DNA of 64,000 nucleotides from Rhodocyclaceae bacterium (GCA_016791115.1 JAEUNL010000069.1:36688-100687), one strand, 5' to 3'. Positions 1 to 9,947 are shown, counted from the first letter of the stretch. Translations and numbers: made by a program. Notes: generated by a model from the sequence alone, not told the origin.

Positions 1-2
1 GT

Positions 3-209
3 GCTGAGGAAGGGTTCCAAAGTCTTTTGAGTGGATATGGAGTAACACTTCCGAGTCATCTGCGGCCCTCTCTCAATCATGAGGCATGGTTCCCTGATTT
101 TCTAAATCGAGTTGGTCATTTTGGACTCGGCTTCCAGCGAATTTCGGACGAACATGTAGCGGCGGCTTTTGTTGAGTTGGTGCGACAGAAGATTGCTTCT
201 TGGCGATAG
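3..209 (+). CDS. 3' end of an unrecognised gene (partial)
   Basis: An open frame runs from the left edge of the window to a TAG and encodes the last 68 residues of a protein whose start lies outside. I do not recognise the family; the end reads as a mixed amphipathic sequence closing with KIASWR. The stretch up to about position 235 is visibly richer in A and T than the thiL gene that follows 32 bp later, so it may be a recent neighbour rather than part of the old gene order. An internal ATG at 27 could give a 60-residue product. It could also be non-coding. Confidence 0.4.
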   Translation, partial: AEEGFQSLLSGYGVTLPSHLRPSLNHEAWFPDFLNRVGHFGLGFQRISDEHVAAAFVELVRQKIASWR

Positions 210-241
210 TGTGTTTTTCAGCGTCCTGCATGTGAATTGAA

Positions 242-1207
242 TTGCCATCCGAATTCGATCTGATCAAGCGCCACTTCCAGCGCCCGACCCGGCATACCGA
301 ACTCGGTGTCGGCGACGACGCGGCGCTGATCCGCGCCACGCCCGGTTCGGAACTGGTGGTGTCGACCGACATGCTGGTCGCCGGCACCCACTTTCTGCCC
401 GACGATGATCCCGAGTCGCTCGGCTGGAAGGCGCTGGCGGTCAATGTGTCCGACCTGGCGGCGATGGGCGCGGTGCCCAAATGGGCGTTGCTGGCGATTG
501 CGCTGCCGCATCCGCGCGAAGGCTTCGTCGCGGCCTTTGCCGCCGGCCTGTTTGCCTGTGCGGAGCGCTTCGGCATCGACCTCGTCGGCGGCGACACGAC
601 ACGCGGTCCGCTGAGTTTCACCGTCACCATCATCGGCGAGGTGCCGCAGGGCGGCGCCTTGCGGCGTGACGGCGCCTGGCCCGAGGAGGACGTCTGGGTT
701 TCCGGCCAGCCGGGGCTTGCCGCGCTTGGTCTCGCCAGCCTGCAGGGCCTGGTTGACCTCGACGCCGCCGGCCGGCATGCCTGTCTCGCAGCGCTGCGGC
801 GCCCGCAGCCGCGTACCGCGCTCGGCCTTGCACTGCGCGGGGTGGCGAGCAGCGCCATCGACGTGTCCGACGGCCTGCTTGCCGACCTCGGCCACATCCT
901 GGAGCGCTCCGGCGTCGGCGCCGTGGTCGATGTCGCGATGCTGCCGCGCGCCGCGCTCGACGCTGTTTGCGGCGATGGCGAGCGCGTGCGTGAAAGCCTG
1001 CTCGCCGGCGGCGACGATTACGAGCTGATCTTCACTGCCGCCGCCGAGCGCCGTGCCGAGATCGATGCGCTCGCCCATCGGCTCGGCCTGCCGCTGACGC
1101 GAATCGGCACGATCACCGATCAGCCGGCCGGCACGCTGCATCTGCGCGAGGCAGACGGCGCGCTGAGCGTGCCCGCGCGGCGCGGCTACGACCATTTTGT
1201 GCCCTGA
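242..1207 (+). CDS. thiL: Thiamine-monophosphate kinase ThiL
   Basis: Phosphorylates thiamine monophosphate with ATP to the active cofactor thiamine diphosphate, in the cytosol. The 321-residue product has the family opening (EFDLI near residues 4-8), the metal-binding GDDAAL at 24-29, STD at 41-43, and a late GDDYELIF motif, so it is complete. The start is TTG at 242; no ATG in frame lies close by, and the protein N-terminus matches the family only from this codon. It heads a run thiL-pgpA-pncC and is preceded by AT-richer DNA, which hints that its usual upstream partner (commonly nusB or ribH) has been separated from it. Confidence 0.95.
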   Translation: MPSEFDLIKRHFQRPTRHTELGVGDDAALIRATPGSELVVSTDMLVAGTHFLPDDDPESLGWKALAVNVSDLAAMGAVPKWALLAIALPHPREGFVAAFAAGLFACAERFGIDLVGGDTTRGPLSFTVTIIGEVPQGGALRRDGAWPEEDVWVSGQPGLAALGLASLQGLVDLDAAGRHACLAALRRPQPRTALGLALRGVASSAIDVSDGLLADLGHILERSGVGAVVDVAMLPRAALDAVCGDGERVRESLLAGGDDYELIFTAAAERRAEIDALAHRLGLPLTRIGTITDQPAGTLHLREADGALSVPARRGYDHFVP

Positions 1208-1245
1208 AGCCGGGCATCGGCTGGCGACGCAGAAACGATTCCAAG

Positions 1246-1725
1246 ATGCAGGCCAATCTCCGCTTCCTGTTCGCGCACCCGGCGCACTTCATCGCCTGCG
1301 GCTTCGGCAGCGGACTCTCGCCCTGGGCGCCGGGCACCATCGGCACACTCGCGGCCTGGGTGCTCTATCCGCTGATCCGGCCGCACTTTTCCGATCTCGG
1401 CTTCGCGCTGTTCCTGCTGGCGGCGTTCGTCGTCGGTGTGTTCGCCGCGGCGCGTACCGGGCGCATGCTGGGCGTGGTCGATCATGGCGCCATCGTGTGG
1501 GACGAGATCGTGCCCTTCTGGCTGGTGCTGTTCCTCGCGCCCGAGGGCTGGCTGTGGCAGACGGCCGCATTCTTCCTGTTCCGCTTATTCGACATCGTCA
1601 AGCCGCAACCCGCGCGCTGGATCGACACCCACGTGAAAACCGGCCTGGGCGTGATGTCCGACGACGTGATCGCCGCCGGCTATACGGTCCTGGTGCTCGC
1701 CATTGCGGCGCGGCTTGTCGGCTGA
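1246..1725 (+). CDS. pgpA: Phosphatidylglycerophosphatase A
   Basis: Dephosphorylates phosphatidylglycerol phosphate to phosphatidylglycerol at the inner membrane. The 159-residue protein shows the family signature GSGLSPWAPGTIGTL at residues 21-35 and the acidic pair in WDEIVPFW near residue 86, with hydrophobic segments around 36-66 and 88-110. The ATG at 1246 follows thiL by 38 bp, and its stop overlaps the next start (TGATG), so translation is probably coupled to pncC. Confidence 0.93.
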   Translation: MQANLRFLFAHPAHFIACGFGSGLSPWAPGTIGTLAAWVLYPLIRPHFSDLGFALFLLAAFVVGVFAAARTGRMLGVVDHGAIVWDEIVPFWLVLFLAPEGWLWQTAAFFLFRLFDIVKPQPARWIDTHVKTGLGVMSDDVIAAGYTVLVLAIAARLVG

Positions 1726-2228
1726 TGGACGCGGAACTCGAACAACTCTCTGCGCGGGTTGGCGCCTGGCTGAAGGGCCGCGGCTTGCGTCTGGCAACCG
1801 CCGAATCCTGCACCGGCGGCTGGGTGGCGCAGGTGGTCACGGCAACGGCCGGCAGCAGCGATTGGTTCGAGCGCGGTGTCGTCACCTATTCGAACGACGC
1901 CAAGCGCGAACTGCTCGGGGTGAGCGAACGCACGCTGGAGGAGCAGGGCGCCGTGAGCGAACAGACGGCCGGCGAAATGGCGCTGGGCGCAATTGCCGTC
2001 AGCCATGCCGACGTGGCGCTGGCCATCACCGGCGTCGCCGGCCCGGGTGGTGGCTCGGCCGGCAAGCCGGTCGGCACCGTGTGTTTTGCCTGGGTGGTGC
2101 GTGGCGCGCAGCCAGTTACGGCGTGCGAGCAGTTCGCTGGCGACCGCGAGGCGGTGCGCCGGGCTGCGGTAATTCATGCCCTGACGCGATTGATCGCACT
2201 CGCCACGTTGCCGGCGCTCAACCAGTAG
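1725..2228 (+). CDS. pncC: Nicotinamide-nucleotide amidase (CinA C-terminal type)
   Basis: Deamidates nicotinamide mononucleotide in NAD salvage. The 167-residue protein is the stand-alone CinA C-terminal domain: AESCTGG at residues 26-32 holds the catalytic serine region, and GVAGPGGGSAGKPVGT at about 103-118 is the second signature. The start overlaps the pgpA stop. The N-terminal molybdopterin-like domain of full CinA is absent, which is normal for proteobacterial PncC. The gene commonly sits upstream of recA, as here. Confidence 0.93.
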   Translation: MDAELEQLSARVGAWLKGRGLRLATAESCTGGWVAQVVTATAGSSDWFERGVVTYSNDAKRELLGVSERTLEEQGAVSEQTAGEMALGAIAVSHADVALAITGVAGPGGGSAGKPVGTVCFAWVVRGAQPVTACEQFAGDREAVRRAAVIHALTRLIALATLPALNQ

Positions 2229-2446
2229 GAAGTCGAGCCGAACGGCACATGCGTATCCGGGTGCCCGGATGGTGCATGGATGAACAATCTGCAGCATGCC
2301 TTCGCCAGCGGGCAGATTCCATGGGCCTGCTGGCGGTGCCCTGTCTGTGAGCGACTGTTCATGCGGGTTGCAGGCCGGCCCGGTTGGCCGTGGCGTGCCA
2401 TCGTCCACCGAGCGGGCAGTTCGGCTTTCGCGTGCAACTACTGTGC

Positions 2447-2452
2447 CATAAT
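2447..2452 (+). promoter_or_regulatory. Possible -10 box for recA
   Basis: CATAAT lies 31 bp before the recA start, in the 254-bp pncC-recA gap. No good -35 hexamer sits 16-18 bp upstream, and I find no CTGT-N8-ACAG LexA box nearby, so SOS control is not visible here. The gap also holds a GC-rich hairpin (GCCAGCGGGC against GCCTGCTGGC, about 2308-2338) without a T run. Confidence 0.25.
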
Positions 2453-2482
2453 CGGGAAACGCTGTTTCGGAAGGAAACCCAC

Positions 2483-3508
2483 ATGGATGACAACAAGAGC
2501 AAGGCATTGGCCGCAGCGCTGGCGCAGATCGAGAAACAGTTCGGCAAGGGTTCGATCATGCGCCTGGGCGATGGCGAGATCGAACAGGACATTCAGGCGG
2601 TCTCGACGGGTTCGCTCGGGCTGGACATCGCTCTCGGCATCGGCGGCCTGCCGCGCGGGCGCGTGGTCGAGATCTATGGCCCGGAATCGTCCGGCAAGAC
2701 GACCCTGACCTTGCAGGTGATCGCCGAGATGCAGAAGCTCGGTGGCACTGCGGCGTTCATTGACGCCGAGCATGCACTGGACACCTCATACGCACAGAAA
2801 CTCGGCGTCAACGTTGGTGACCTGCTGATTTCGCAACCGGATACCGGCGAACAGGCGCTCGAGATCGCCGACATGCTGGTACGCTCCGGCGGCATCGACA
2901 TCGTGGTCATCGACTCGGTCGCCGCGCTGACGCCGAAGGCCGAAATCGAGGGTGAGATGGGTGACCAGTTGCCCGGCCTGCAGGCACGCCTGATGAGTCA
3001 GGCGCTGCGCAAGCTCACCGCCAACATCAAGCGCACCAACACGCTGGTGATCTTCATCAACCAGATCCGCATGAAGATCGGGGTGATGTTCGGCAATCCG
3101 GAAACCACTACCGGCGGCAACGCGCTGAAGTTCTACGCCTCGGTGCGCCTCGACATCCGCCGCACCGGCGCGATCAAGAAGGGCGACGAAGTGGTTGGCT
3201 CCGAAACCAAGGTCAAGGTGGTCAAGAACAAGGTGGCACCGCCGTTCCGTCAGGCCGAGTTCGACATCCTCTACGGCGAGGGCATTTCGCGCGAAGGCGA
3301 AATTGTCGACATGGGCGTGAACCACAAGATGGTCGAGAAGTCCGGCGCGTGGTATTCGTACAACGGTGAGCGCATCGGCCAGGGCAAGGACAACGCGCGC
3401 GAGTTTCTGCGCGAGCATCCCGAGATCGCGCGCGAGATCGAGAACAAGATCCGCGTGGCGGTCAGCCTGCCGGAATTGCCGCCGGTTCAGGCACAGGTGG
3501 CCGCGTAA
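2483..3508 (+). CDS. recA: Recombinase RecA
   Basis: ATP-dependent strand-exchange protein for homologous recombination and the co-protease for LexA. The 341-residue product has the Walker A box GPESSGKT at residues 66-73, the conserved VVIDSVAAL Walker B strand, the L2-type loop around [15 protein letters not shown], and a normal length. The ATG at 2483 is preceded by a GGAAGGAAA ribosome-binding site. The window provides ATG-like codons further upstream in frame, but the protein matches the family only from MDDNKSKAL. Confidence 0.98.
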   Translation: MDDNKSKALAAALAQIEKQFGKGSIMRLGDGEIEQDIQAVSTGSLGLDIALGIGGLPRGRVVEIYGPESSGKTTLTLQVIAEMQKLGGTAAFIDAEHALDTSYAQKLGVNVGDLLISQPDTGEQALEIADMLVRSGGIDIVVIDSVAALTPKAEIEGEMGDQLPGLQARLMSQALRKLTANIKRTNTLVIFINQIRMKIGVMFGNPETTTGGNALKFYASVRLDIRRTGAIKKGDEVVGSETKVKVVKNKVAPPFRQAEFDILYGEGISREGEIVDMGVNHKMVEKSGAWYSYNGERIGQGKDNAREFLREHPEIAREIENKIRVAVSLPELPPVQAQVAA

Positions 3509-3518
3509 CGGGACGACC

Positions 3519-3958
3519 ATGGAGCCCACGCTGCGCGAGCGCGCCTTGCGCCTGCTTGCGCGCCGCGATCACTCGCGCGCCGAACTGGCGCGCAAGCTCG
3601 CAGCGTACGGCACCGGTGAAGAAATCGATTCCTTGACCAGTCAATTGGAACAATCCGGTTTGTTGAGCGACGCGCGCTTTGCCGAGAGTTTCGTCGCGGC
3701 ACGCGGCGCGCGGCTTGGCGGCCTCAAACTGCGCCATGAGCTGAAAAGCCGCGGCATCGCCGCCGAACTGATCGACGCGCACGTGGCAGACGACGCGCAG
3801 GCAGAGTTCGAACGCGCGCGCGAAATCTGGTTGCGAAAGTTCGGTCGCGCGCCAGCCGATGCGCGCGAGTACGCCAGGCAGGCGCGCTTTCTCGCCAGCC
3901 GCGGGTTCGTCGGCAGTGTCGTGCATCGCGTGTTGAAGGACGTGCCGGAGGATGCGTC

Positions 3959-3962
<4 letters not shown>
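3519..3962 (+). CDS. recX: RecA regulator RecX
   Basis: Small helical protein that binds and restrains RecA filaments. The 147-residue product begins [18 protein letters not shown], the usual first repeat of the family, and continues with [12 protein letters not shown] and a C-terminal repeat ending in RVLKDV. It starts 10 bp after recA and its TGA overlaps the ATG of lptB (ATGA). In most relatives recX is followed by alaS or unrelated genes, so the join to lptB is a local feature. Confidence 0.93.
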
Positions 3963-4681
<719 letters not shown>

Positions 4682-4803
4682 CGGGCCGGTGTGAACATCA
4701 TGTTTCCGACCGATTTTCAGCCCGCGTTGTCCAGTCGGCATTGCCGCAGGCGTTCAGCGCGCCGCAACCCACGTGACCTGACGTTCGTGCGGTGCGTCAC
4801 TCC

Positions 4804-6252
4804 ATGAAGCAGACCCTTCAACTCAAGCTTTCTCAGCATCTCGCGCTGACGCCGCAGCTCCAGCAGTCGATTCGTCTCCTGCAGTTGTCGACACTCGAAC
4901 TCAACCAGGAGATCGAGAAATTCCTTTCGGACAACCCGTTGATGGAGCGCGACGAACTGGAGCCCGAGGCGAGTCCCTATGTGCCCGGCCAGGAAGGCGC
5001 GATGGCGTCCGCACCGGCCGAACCGGCACGCGAGACGCCGGCCGAATCGCAGGAATCCGGCAGCGGCGAAGACGGCGCGATGGACTGGTTTTCCGAGGGC
5101 GGCGGCGGATCCAGCGGTCCGCGCAGCGACGACGACGACAACGACTATCAGGACATCCAGGCCGCCAGCACGACGCTGCGCGATCATCTCTCGGGACAGC
5201 TTGCGCTGACCCAGCTTTCCGATCGCGACCGCAGCCTGGTGCGGTTCGTGATCGAGGCGATCGACGATGACGGCTACCTGACGCAGACGCTCGAGGATCT
5301 GTTTCCGCTGCTTCCGGAAGACATCGGGTTCGAACTGGACGATCTGCAGATTGCTTTGCGTCATGTGCAGAGCATGGATCCGCCGGGTGTCGGGGCGCGC
5401 AGCGCGTCCGAATGCCTCGCGCTGCAACTGATCAACATGGATTCGTCGCCCGATCGCGACCTCGCGCTCAGCATCGTGCGCCACCATCTCGAGCTGCTCG
5501 CCGGTCGCGACTACGTCAAGCTCAAGAAGGCGCTCTCGTGCAGCGACGATGAGTTGCGCGGCGCGCATCAGCTCATCTGCTCGCTCAATCCGCGGCCCGG
5601 CGCCCAGTTCTCGTCGATCGACACGCGTTTCATCGTTCCAGATGTAATCGTCAAGAAATCGCGCATGCAGTGGCTTGCATCACTCAATCCCGACGCGATG
5701 CCTAAGCTGCGCATCAACCGTCTCTATGCCGATATCCTGCAACAGCAGCGCAGCAGCGGCGCCGGCGCCTCCGGACTGTCGTCGCAGTTGCAGGAGGCGA
5801 AGTGGTTCATCAAAAATGTGCAGCAGCGCTTCGACACGATCCTGCGCGTCTCGCAGGCGATCGTGAATCGCCAGCGCCAGTTCTTCGACTATGGCGAGGT
5901 GGCGATGCGTCCGCTGACGCTGCGCGAGATCGCCGAAGAGCTGGGCCTGCACGAATCGACGATATCGCGGGTGACGACGCAGAAATTCATGGCCACGCCG
6001 CGCGGGATCTTCGAACTCAAGTATTTCTTCGGCAGTCACGTTTCCACGGTGGCTGGTGGCGAGTGCTCGGCAACCGCGATTCGCGCGCTGATCCGTCAGC
6101 TCGTGAGCGCGGAGGACACCAAGCGCCCGTTGTCGGACGCCAGGATTGCCGAAATCCTCGGCCAGCAGGGCATTGTCGTCGCGCGTCGTACGATCGCGAA
6201 ATACCGCGAGGCGCTCAATATCCCGCCGGTCAATCTGCGCAAGTCCATCTAG
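4804..6252 (+). CDS. rpoN: RNA polymerase sigma-54 factor
   Basis: Sigma factor for -24/-12 promoters, which need an AAA+ activator. The 482-residue protein has the glutamine-rich activator-interacting region at its start (MKQTLQLKLSQHLALTPQLQQ...), an acidic linker near residues 50-120, the core-binding part, the HTH (TLREIAEELGLHESTISRV), and the RpoN box ARRTIAKYRE at about 460-469. The ATG at 4804 is chosen over an in-frame GTG at 4792 because the family begins MKQ. A matching target promoter exists in this window at 27471. Confidence 0.97.
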   Translation: MKQTLQLKLSQHLALTPQLQQSIRLLQLSTLELNQEIEKFLSDNPLMERDELEPEASPYVPGQEGAMASAPAEPARETPAESQESGSGEDGAMDWFSEGGGGSSGPRSDDDDNDYQDIQAASTTLRDHLSGQLALTQLSDRDRSLVRFVIEAIDDDGYLTQTLEDLFPLLPEDIGFELDDLQIALRHVQSMDPPGVGARSASECLALQLINMDSSPDRDLALSIVRHHLELLAGRDYVKLKKALSCSDDELRGAHQLICSLNPRPGAQFSSIDTRFIVPDVIVKKSRMQWLASLNPDAMPKLRINRLYADILQQQRSSGAGASGLSSQLQEAKWFIKNVQQRFDTILRVSQAIVNRQRQFFDYGEVAMRPLTLREIAEELGLHESTISRVTTQKFMATPRGIFELKYFFGSHVSTVAGGECSATAIRALIRQLVSAEDTKRPLSDARIAEILGQQGIVVARRTIAKYREALNIPPVNLRKSI

Positions 6253-6274
6253 TACCTTCCGGAGAGGAGCCAAA

Positions 6275-6598
6275 ATGAACCTGACCATCACCGGGCATCA
6301 CATCGAAGTCACGCCGGCCATTCGCGAGTTCGTGACGACCAAGCTGGACCGCGTGATCCGGCATTTCGACCACGTAACCAGTGTCAATGTGATCCTCTCG
6401 GTGGAGAAATTGCGGCAGAAGGCGGAAGTCACGCTGCATGTCCGCGGCAAGGACATCTTCTCGGAAGCCGAAGATCAGGACATGTATGCCGCGATCGATG
6501 CCCTGGTGGACAAGCTCGACCGTCAGGTCGTGAAGCACAAGCAGAAAACCCAGGATCATGGCCACAACGCGATGAAGAAACAACCGGTAACCGAGTAA
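6275..6598 (+). CDS. hpf: Ribosome hibernation promoting factor (HPF/RaiA)
   Basis: Binds the 30S subunit in slow-growing cells and promotes inactive 70S or 100S ribosomes. The 107-residue protein has the family start NLTITGHHIEVT and the central AEVTLHVRGKDIFSEAEDQDMYAAID; it is the short form without the C-terminal dimerisation domain. A strong GGAGAGGAG ribosome-binding site sits before the ATG at 6275, only 22 bp after rpoN. Confidence 0.95.
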   Translation: MNLTITGHHIEVTPAIREFVTTKLDRVIRHFDHVTSVNVILSVEKLRQKAEVTLHVRGKDIFSEAEDQDMYAAIDALVDKLDRQVVKHKQKTQDHGHNAMKKQPVTE

Positions 6599-6622
6599 TC
6601 TGGTCGTTCGGCCTACAAGGCG

Positions 6623-6705
6623 TATAATCCGTCGCGTTTGCATCTCGACCGAGATACATCACCAATTCTTCCGTGTGATTGAGCCGCGCGCAGGTGGCGC
6701 GGCTC
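6623..6705 (+). promoter_or_regulatory. Candidate promoter and leader hairpin of ptsN-hprK
   Basis: The 120-bp gap between hpf and ptsN has a TATAAT at 6623-6628 with no clear -35 box, then a perfect 9-bp hairpin GAGCCGCGC/GCGCGGCTC (6681-6689 and 6697-6705, 7-nt loop) ending 13 bp before the ptsN ATG. No T run follows, so it is more likely a leader structure than a terminator; ptsN itself lacks a good ribosome-binding site (only CCTCC-like sequence precedes it). Confidence 0.35.
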
Positions 6706-6718
6706 GCAACACCTCCAG

Positions 6719-7204
6719 ATGAACCTCATCGCTAAACTGCTGCCCAGGACGAATATCGCCATCGACCTGGAGGCGAGCAGCAAGAAGCGCGTTTTCGAAC
6801 AGGCAGGCCTGATGTTCGAGAACAATCAAGGCATCGCGCGCAGTCTGGTGTTCGACAGTCTGTTCGCGCGCGAGCGTCTCGGCTCAACCGGTCTCGGCCA
6901 GGGCATCGCGATTCCGCATGGCCGGATCAAGGGCCTGAAGGACGCGGTTGGCGGGTTTTTCCGGCTTTCCCAACCCGTGCAATTCGACGCGCCGGACGCC
7001 AAGCCGGTCAATCTCCTGTTCGTGCTGCTCGTGCCCGAACAGGCGAACGAACATCACCTCCAGATTCTCTCCGAGCTTGCCCAGATGTTCAGCGACAAGT
7101 CATTGCGCGAACAGCTCAGCAATGCTGCAACCGCAGACGAAATCCATACGCTGTTCTCGACCTGGGACCCCAATGCGGCAAACTACCGTCGGACGGCTGT
7201 TTGA
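6719..7204 (+). CDS. ptsN: PTS IIA-like nitrogen regulatory protein PtsN
   Basis: EIIA-Ntr of the regulatory phosphotransferase system; it takes a phosphate from NPr on a histidine and modulates potassium and nitrogen or phosphate sensing rather than sugar uptake. The 161-residue protein has the phospho-acceptor motif AIPHGR with His67 and the domain end AQMFSDKSLREQL. It lies in the classical rpoN-hpf-ptsN cluster and overlaps hprK by 32 bp. Confidence 0.95.
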   Translation: MNLIAKLLPRTNIAIDLEASSKKRVFEQAGLMFENNQGIARSLVFDSLFARERLGSTGLGQGIAIPHGRIKGLKDAVGGFFRLSQPVQFDAPDAKPVNLLFVLLVPEQANEHHLQILSELAQMFSDKSLREQLSNAATADEIHTLFSTWDPNAANYRRTAV

Positions 7205-8105
7205 GGACAATCGCGACAAGCTCCGGCTGACGCACGTCAGCGGCAACCTTGATGCCCCCATCAAGGTCACCGACGAGTCGGTATGGCCTGCAGATCTTGT
7301 CGGCCACATGAACCAGATGCATCTCAACCGCCTGCAGGTGGTTGGTGCGGCAGAGATCGCCTGGGCGGCGCGCCAGCCGCCGGAGCGCATGCGCAACCGC
7401 ATGGACGAGATCGCGCAGGTCCGTCCGCCTGCGATCATCATGGCTGACGGCTGCGAGGTATCGAGCGCCACTGCCCACATGTCGGCTGAAACCGGTGTCG
7501 CGATATTCACGACGCCCTTGCCGTCTGCATCCGTCATCGACCTGCTTCGAATCTACCTGTCGCGCGAACTTGCCGAACGCACCACGCTGCACGGCGTATT
7601 CATGGACGTGCTGGGACTCGGTGTGCTCATCACGGGTGAGTCGGGGGCAGGAAAGAGCGAGCTTGCGCTCGAACTCATCACGCGCGGCCACGGTCTGGTT
7701 GCCGACGACATCGTCGAAGTGTTCCGCATCGGACCGGACACGCTTGAGGGGCGCTGTCCCGAGTTGCTGATGGATTTTCTCGAGGTCCGCGGGCTTGGGC
7801 TGATCAATATCCGGACCATCTTCGGCGAAACCGCACGAAGGCGCAAAATGCGCCTGCGCCTGGTTGTCCATCTGCAGAAGCCTTCGCCCGGCGTGCCCGA
7901 GGCGACGCGACTTCCGCTCGATGACCAGACGCAGATCGTGATAGGTGTTCCGGTTCGCCGCGTGGTGCTTCCGGTTGCTGCCGGTCGTAACCTCGCCGTC
8001 CTGCTCGAAGCGGCCGTTCGGACCACGATATTGATGCTGCGCGGCATCGATGCCAACAAGGAGTTCATCGAGCGCCAGCGACGCGCCATCGAAGGCGAAG
8101 GCTGA
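7173..8105 (+). CDS. hprK: HPr kinase/phosphorylase
   Basis: Bifunctional enzyme that phosphorylates or dephosphorylates a serine in HPr, linking the regulatory PTS to energy state. The 310 residues contain the Walker A GESGAGKS at 155-162, His140 in HGVFMDVLG, and the family C-terminal motif around EVRGLGLINIRTIFG. The ATG at 7173 (MRQTTVGRLFEDN) fits relatives and overlaps the ptsN end. rapZ, which usually follows hprK, lies 11.7 kb further on in this genome. Confidence 0.95.
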   Translation: MRQTTVGRLFEDNRDKLRLTHVSGNLDAPIKVTDESVWPADLVGHMNQMHLNRLQVVGAAEIAWAARQPPERMRNRMDEIAQVRPPAIIMADGCEVSSATAHMSAETGVAIFTTPLPSASVIDLLRIYLSRELAERTTLHGVFMDVLGLGVLITGESGAGKSELALELITRGHGLVADDIVEVFRIGPDTLEGRCPELLMDFLEVRGLGLINIRTIFGETARRRKMRLRLVVHLQKPSPGVPEATRLPLDDQTQIVIGVPVRRVVLPVAAGRNLAVLLEAAVRTTILMLRGIDANKEFIERQRRAIEGEG

Positions 8106-8194
8106 TGCCATTGGGTTGGGCGGCGTCAACCGCAGCCCATGCCATGCGTTCATAGATCTGGACCAAACCGGTGTCCAATGACGAGGAGATGAGA

Positions 8195-8515
8195 ATGAAG
8201 GCAAAATTGATGGTCGGTGCGGCGGTTTCCCTGTTCGTTGCAACCCTGGCATCTGCGCCGGTGGCTTACGCAACGCCGCAACAGGAGAAAATGAAGGCGT
8301 GCAATGCCGAGGCAAAGACCAAGAGTCTTGCTGGCGACGAGCGCAAGACCTTCATGAAGGGCTGCTTGTCTGCCAAGGCCGGTGCTGCCGAGTCCGACGG
8401 CAAGGCACTCTCGCCGCAGCAGCAGAAGATGAAGGACTGCAACGCGCAGGCGAAAACCAAGAGTCTTGCCGGCGCCGAGCGGAAGAAGTTCATGAGTGGC
8501 TGCCTGAAAGGGTGA
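8195..8515 (+). CDS. Secreted PsiF-repeat protein
   Basis: The 106-residue product has a signal peptide ending near AYA (residue 26) and two copies of the PsiF repeat, each of the form KMK-CNA-AKTKSL-G-ERK-FM-GCL, with two cysteines per copy. PsiF-type proteins are phosphate-starvation associated in enterics, but their role is unknown. The ATG at 8195 follows GAGGAG; an in-frame GTG at 8171 would spoil the signal peptide. It is a single-gene unit closed by the terminator at 8537. Confidence 0.85.
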   Translation: MKAKLMVGAAVSLFVATLASAPVAYATPQQEKMKACNAEAKTKSLAGDERKTFMKGCLSAKAGAAESDGKALSPQQQKMKDCNAQAKTKSLAGAERKKFMSGCLKG

Positions 8516-8536
8516 TTTTCCCCGGCAGGAATCGAG

Positions 8537-8561
8537 CGGCAGTCTGAGGACTGCCGTTTTT
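8537..8561 (+). terminator. Rho-independent terminator after the PsiF-repeat gene
   Basis: Perfect stem CGGCAGTC (8537-8544) with GACTGCCG (8549-8556), loop TGAG, followed by five T. It lies 21 bp after the stop. Confidence 0.9.
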
Positions 8562-8661
8562 CGTGTGCCGTGCGTCACGGATGAGTCGAATGGCCGATGG
8601 CGTTCGTGAAAATGCTGCGGGTAGAATCTGCTCGCCAAACCTGTTTTACGCGAGGATTCCC

Positions 8662-9531
8662 ATGAACGCAGTTATTCGTTTCGGCACCTTGGCTGCTTCG
8701 CTCGTCCTGGCCGGTTGCCTTTCTTCACCGGTGCAGATGGGCTCGCAGGAGGCGAAAACCACCGCAACCGGCGCCGCCGGCGGCGCCACGTCCAGTGGCG
8801 CCAATTCGCAGCTGGAACGCTGCGACAGACCGCTTGGAACCCTGGCGCTGCTGGAAGACCAGAATTCCGACTGGTATCGAATCCTCACCGGCGAGTACAG
8901 GTTGACATCGACCGTCCCGCTTTTGCGCCTGCTCGTTCAGCAAAGCAACTGTTTTGTCGTCGTGGAGCGGGGCCGCGGATTCCAGCAGATGACAACAGAG
9001 CGCGCACTCGAGCAATCGGGTGAGTTGCGCAAGAACTCGAACTTTGGCAAGGGCCAGATGGTATCGGCCGACTACGGATTGACGCCGACCGTCATCTTCA
9101 GCGCGCGCGACACGGGCGGTATGGGGGGGGCGCTGGGCGGCGTCAGTCATCGCCTGGGCGTGATCGGTGCGATCGGCGCCGGCGTCAAGCAGCGCGAGGC
9201 AAGCACCATGCTGACGCTGGTGGACAACCGCTCCGGCGTGCAGGTCTCTGCGTCGGAAGGTAGCGCGTCGAAAACCGACTTCTCGATTCTCGGTGGCCTG
9301 ATCGGCACCCATGCAGGCGGTGGTATGGGCGGCTACTCGAACACGCCCGAGGGCAAAGTGATCGCTGCGGCATTCACCGACGCCTACAACCAGATGGTGA
9401 AAGTGTTGCGCAACTACAAGCCGCAGGAGGCCACGGGACCGCGCGGCTTGGGAACGGGCGGCTCCCTCGGCGTGGCGGGTGACAACCCGCCCGGCGCGCC
9501 GGCAGCGGCGCCGACCAAGAAGAAGCGCTGA
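8662..9531 (+). CDS. CsgG/HfaB-like outer-membrane lipoprotein
   Basis: The 289-residue protein has a lipoprotein signal (LVLAGC, lipidated Cys at residue 18), then a domain resembling the CsgG family: a segment about LLRLLVQQSNCFVVVERGRGFQQM and a later part with VDNRSGVQVSASEGSASKTD that resembles the CsgG strand and activity region. Glycine-rich stretches (about 150-220) and a basic KKKR end are notable. CsgG proteins form secretion channels for curli or holdfast; no curli genes are next to it, so a stand-alone role is likely and unknown. ATG at 8662 follows AGGAT. Confidence 0.75.
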   Translation: MNAVIRFGTLAASLVLAGCLSSPVQMGSQEAKTTATGAAGGATSSGANSQLERCDRPLGTLALLEDQNSDWYRILTGEYRLTSTVPLLRLLVQQSNCFVVVERGRGFQQMTTERALEQSGELRKNSNFGKGQMVSADYGLTPTVIFSARDTGGMGGALGGVSHRLGVIGAIGAGVKQREASTMLTLVDNRSGVQVSASEGSASKTDFSILGGLIGTHAGGGMGGYSNTPEGKVIAAAFTDAYNQMVKVLRNYKPQEATGPRGLGTGGSLGVAGDNPPGAPAAAPTKKKR

Positions 9532-9554
9532 TTTTCCGTTGATTGAATGGGAAA

Positions 9555-9579
9555 GGGGCCGCATTGCGGCCCCTTTTTT
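9555..9579 (+). terminator. Rho-independent terminator after the CsgG-like gene
   Basis: Stem GGGGCCGC (9555-9562) and GCGGCCCC (9566-9573) with loop ATT, followed by six T. Confidence 0.93.
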
Positions 9580-9593
9580 CTGCGCCGGCCAAC

Positions 9594-9779
9594 TCAGTCG
9601 GTGTGCCTCGGTGAAGGTTGGGCGCCAGTGCCTGCCTTGGGCTTCCTGCACGCGATCAATGCAGCTGCGCAGTAATCGGGGTGCTCTGCCGAGGGCAACA
9701 GTGCTTGCACTGGCTTACCTGTGCGAGGGGCGAGCCCGAAGGCGACGCTCGATGCGGCGAAGAATTTTTCCCAGTCCAT
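9594..9779 (-). CDS. Small hypothetical protein
   Basis: A 61-residue frame starting MDWEKFFAASSVAFGL. I do not recognise it. The main support is a very good ribosome-binding site, AGGAAAGGAG, seven bases before the ATG on the minus strand, and isolation between two genes with no overlap. The end (GTGAQPSPRHTD) is low in conserved character. It might be a phasin-like or otherwise helical small protein, but nothing here proves that. Confidence 0.45.
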   Translation of the reverse strand: MDWEKFFAASSVAFGLAPRTGKPVQALLPSAEHPDYCAAALIACRKPKAGTGAQPSPRHTD

Positions 9780-9947
9780 GCGGCGGCTCCTTTCCTGAAT
9801 TTCATCGTGGCCCAAGGGCAACGCAGGCTGCATGCCAGGAAATTCGCCTTGAATATCAGCCGGTTGGGGGGCGTGCTGCGAAGGTGGTGTCCACCAATGG
9901 TGACGCGGCAGGCTTGTGGGAAAGAAAATTCTTGATATTCAGTAGGA

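Noticed and set aside
2229..2482. A LexA box or a small gene before recA
   Set aside because: No CTGT-N8-ACAG was found, and the open frames there run into recA in the wrong frame.
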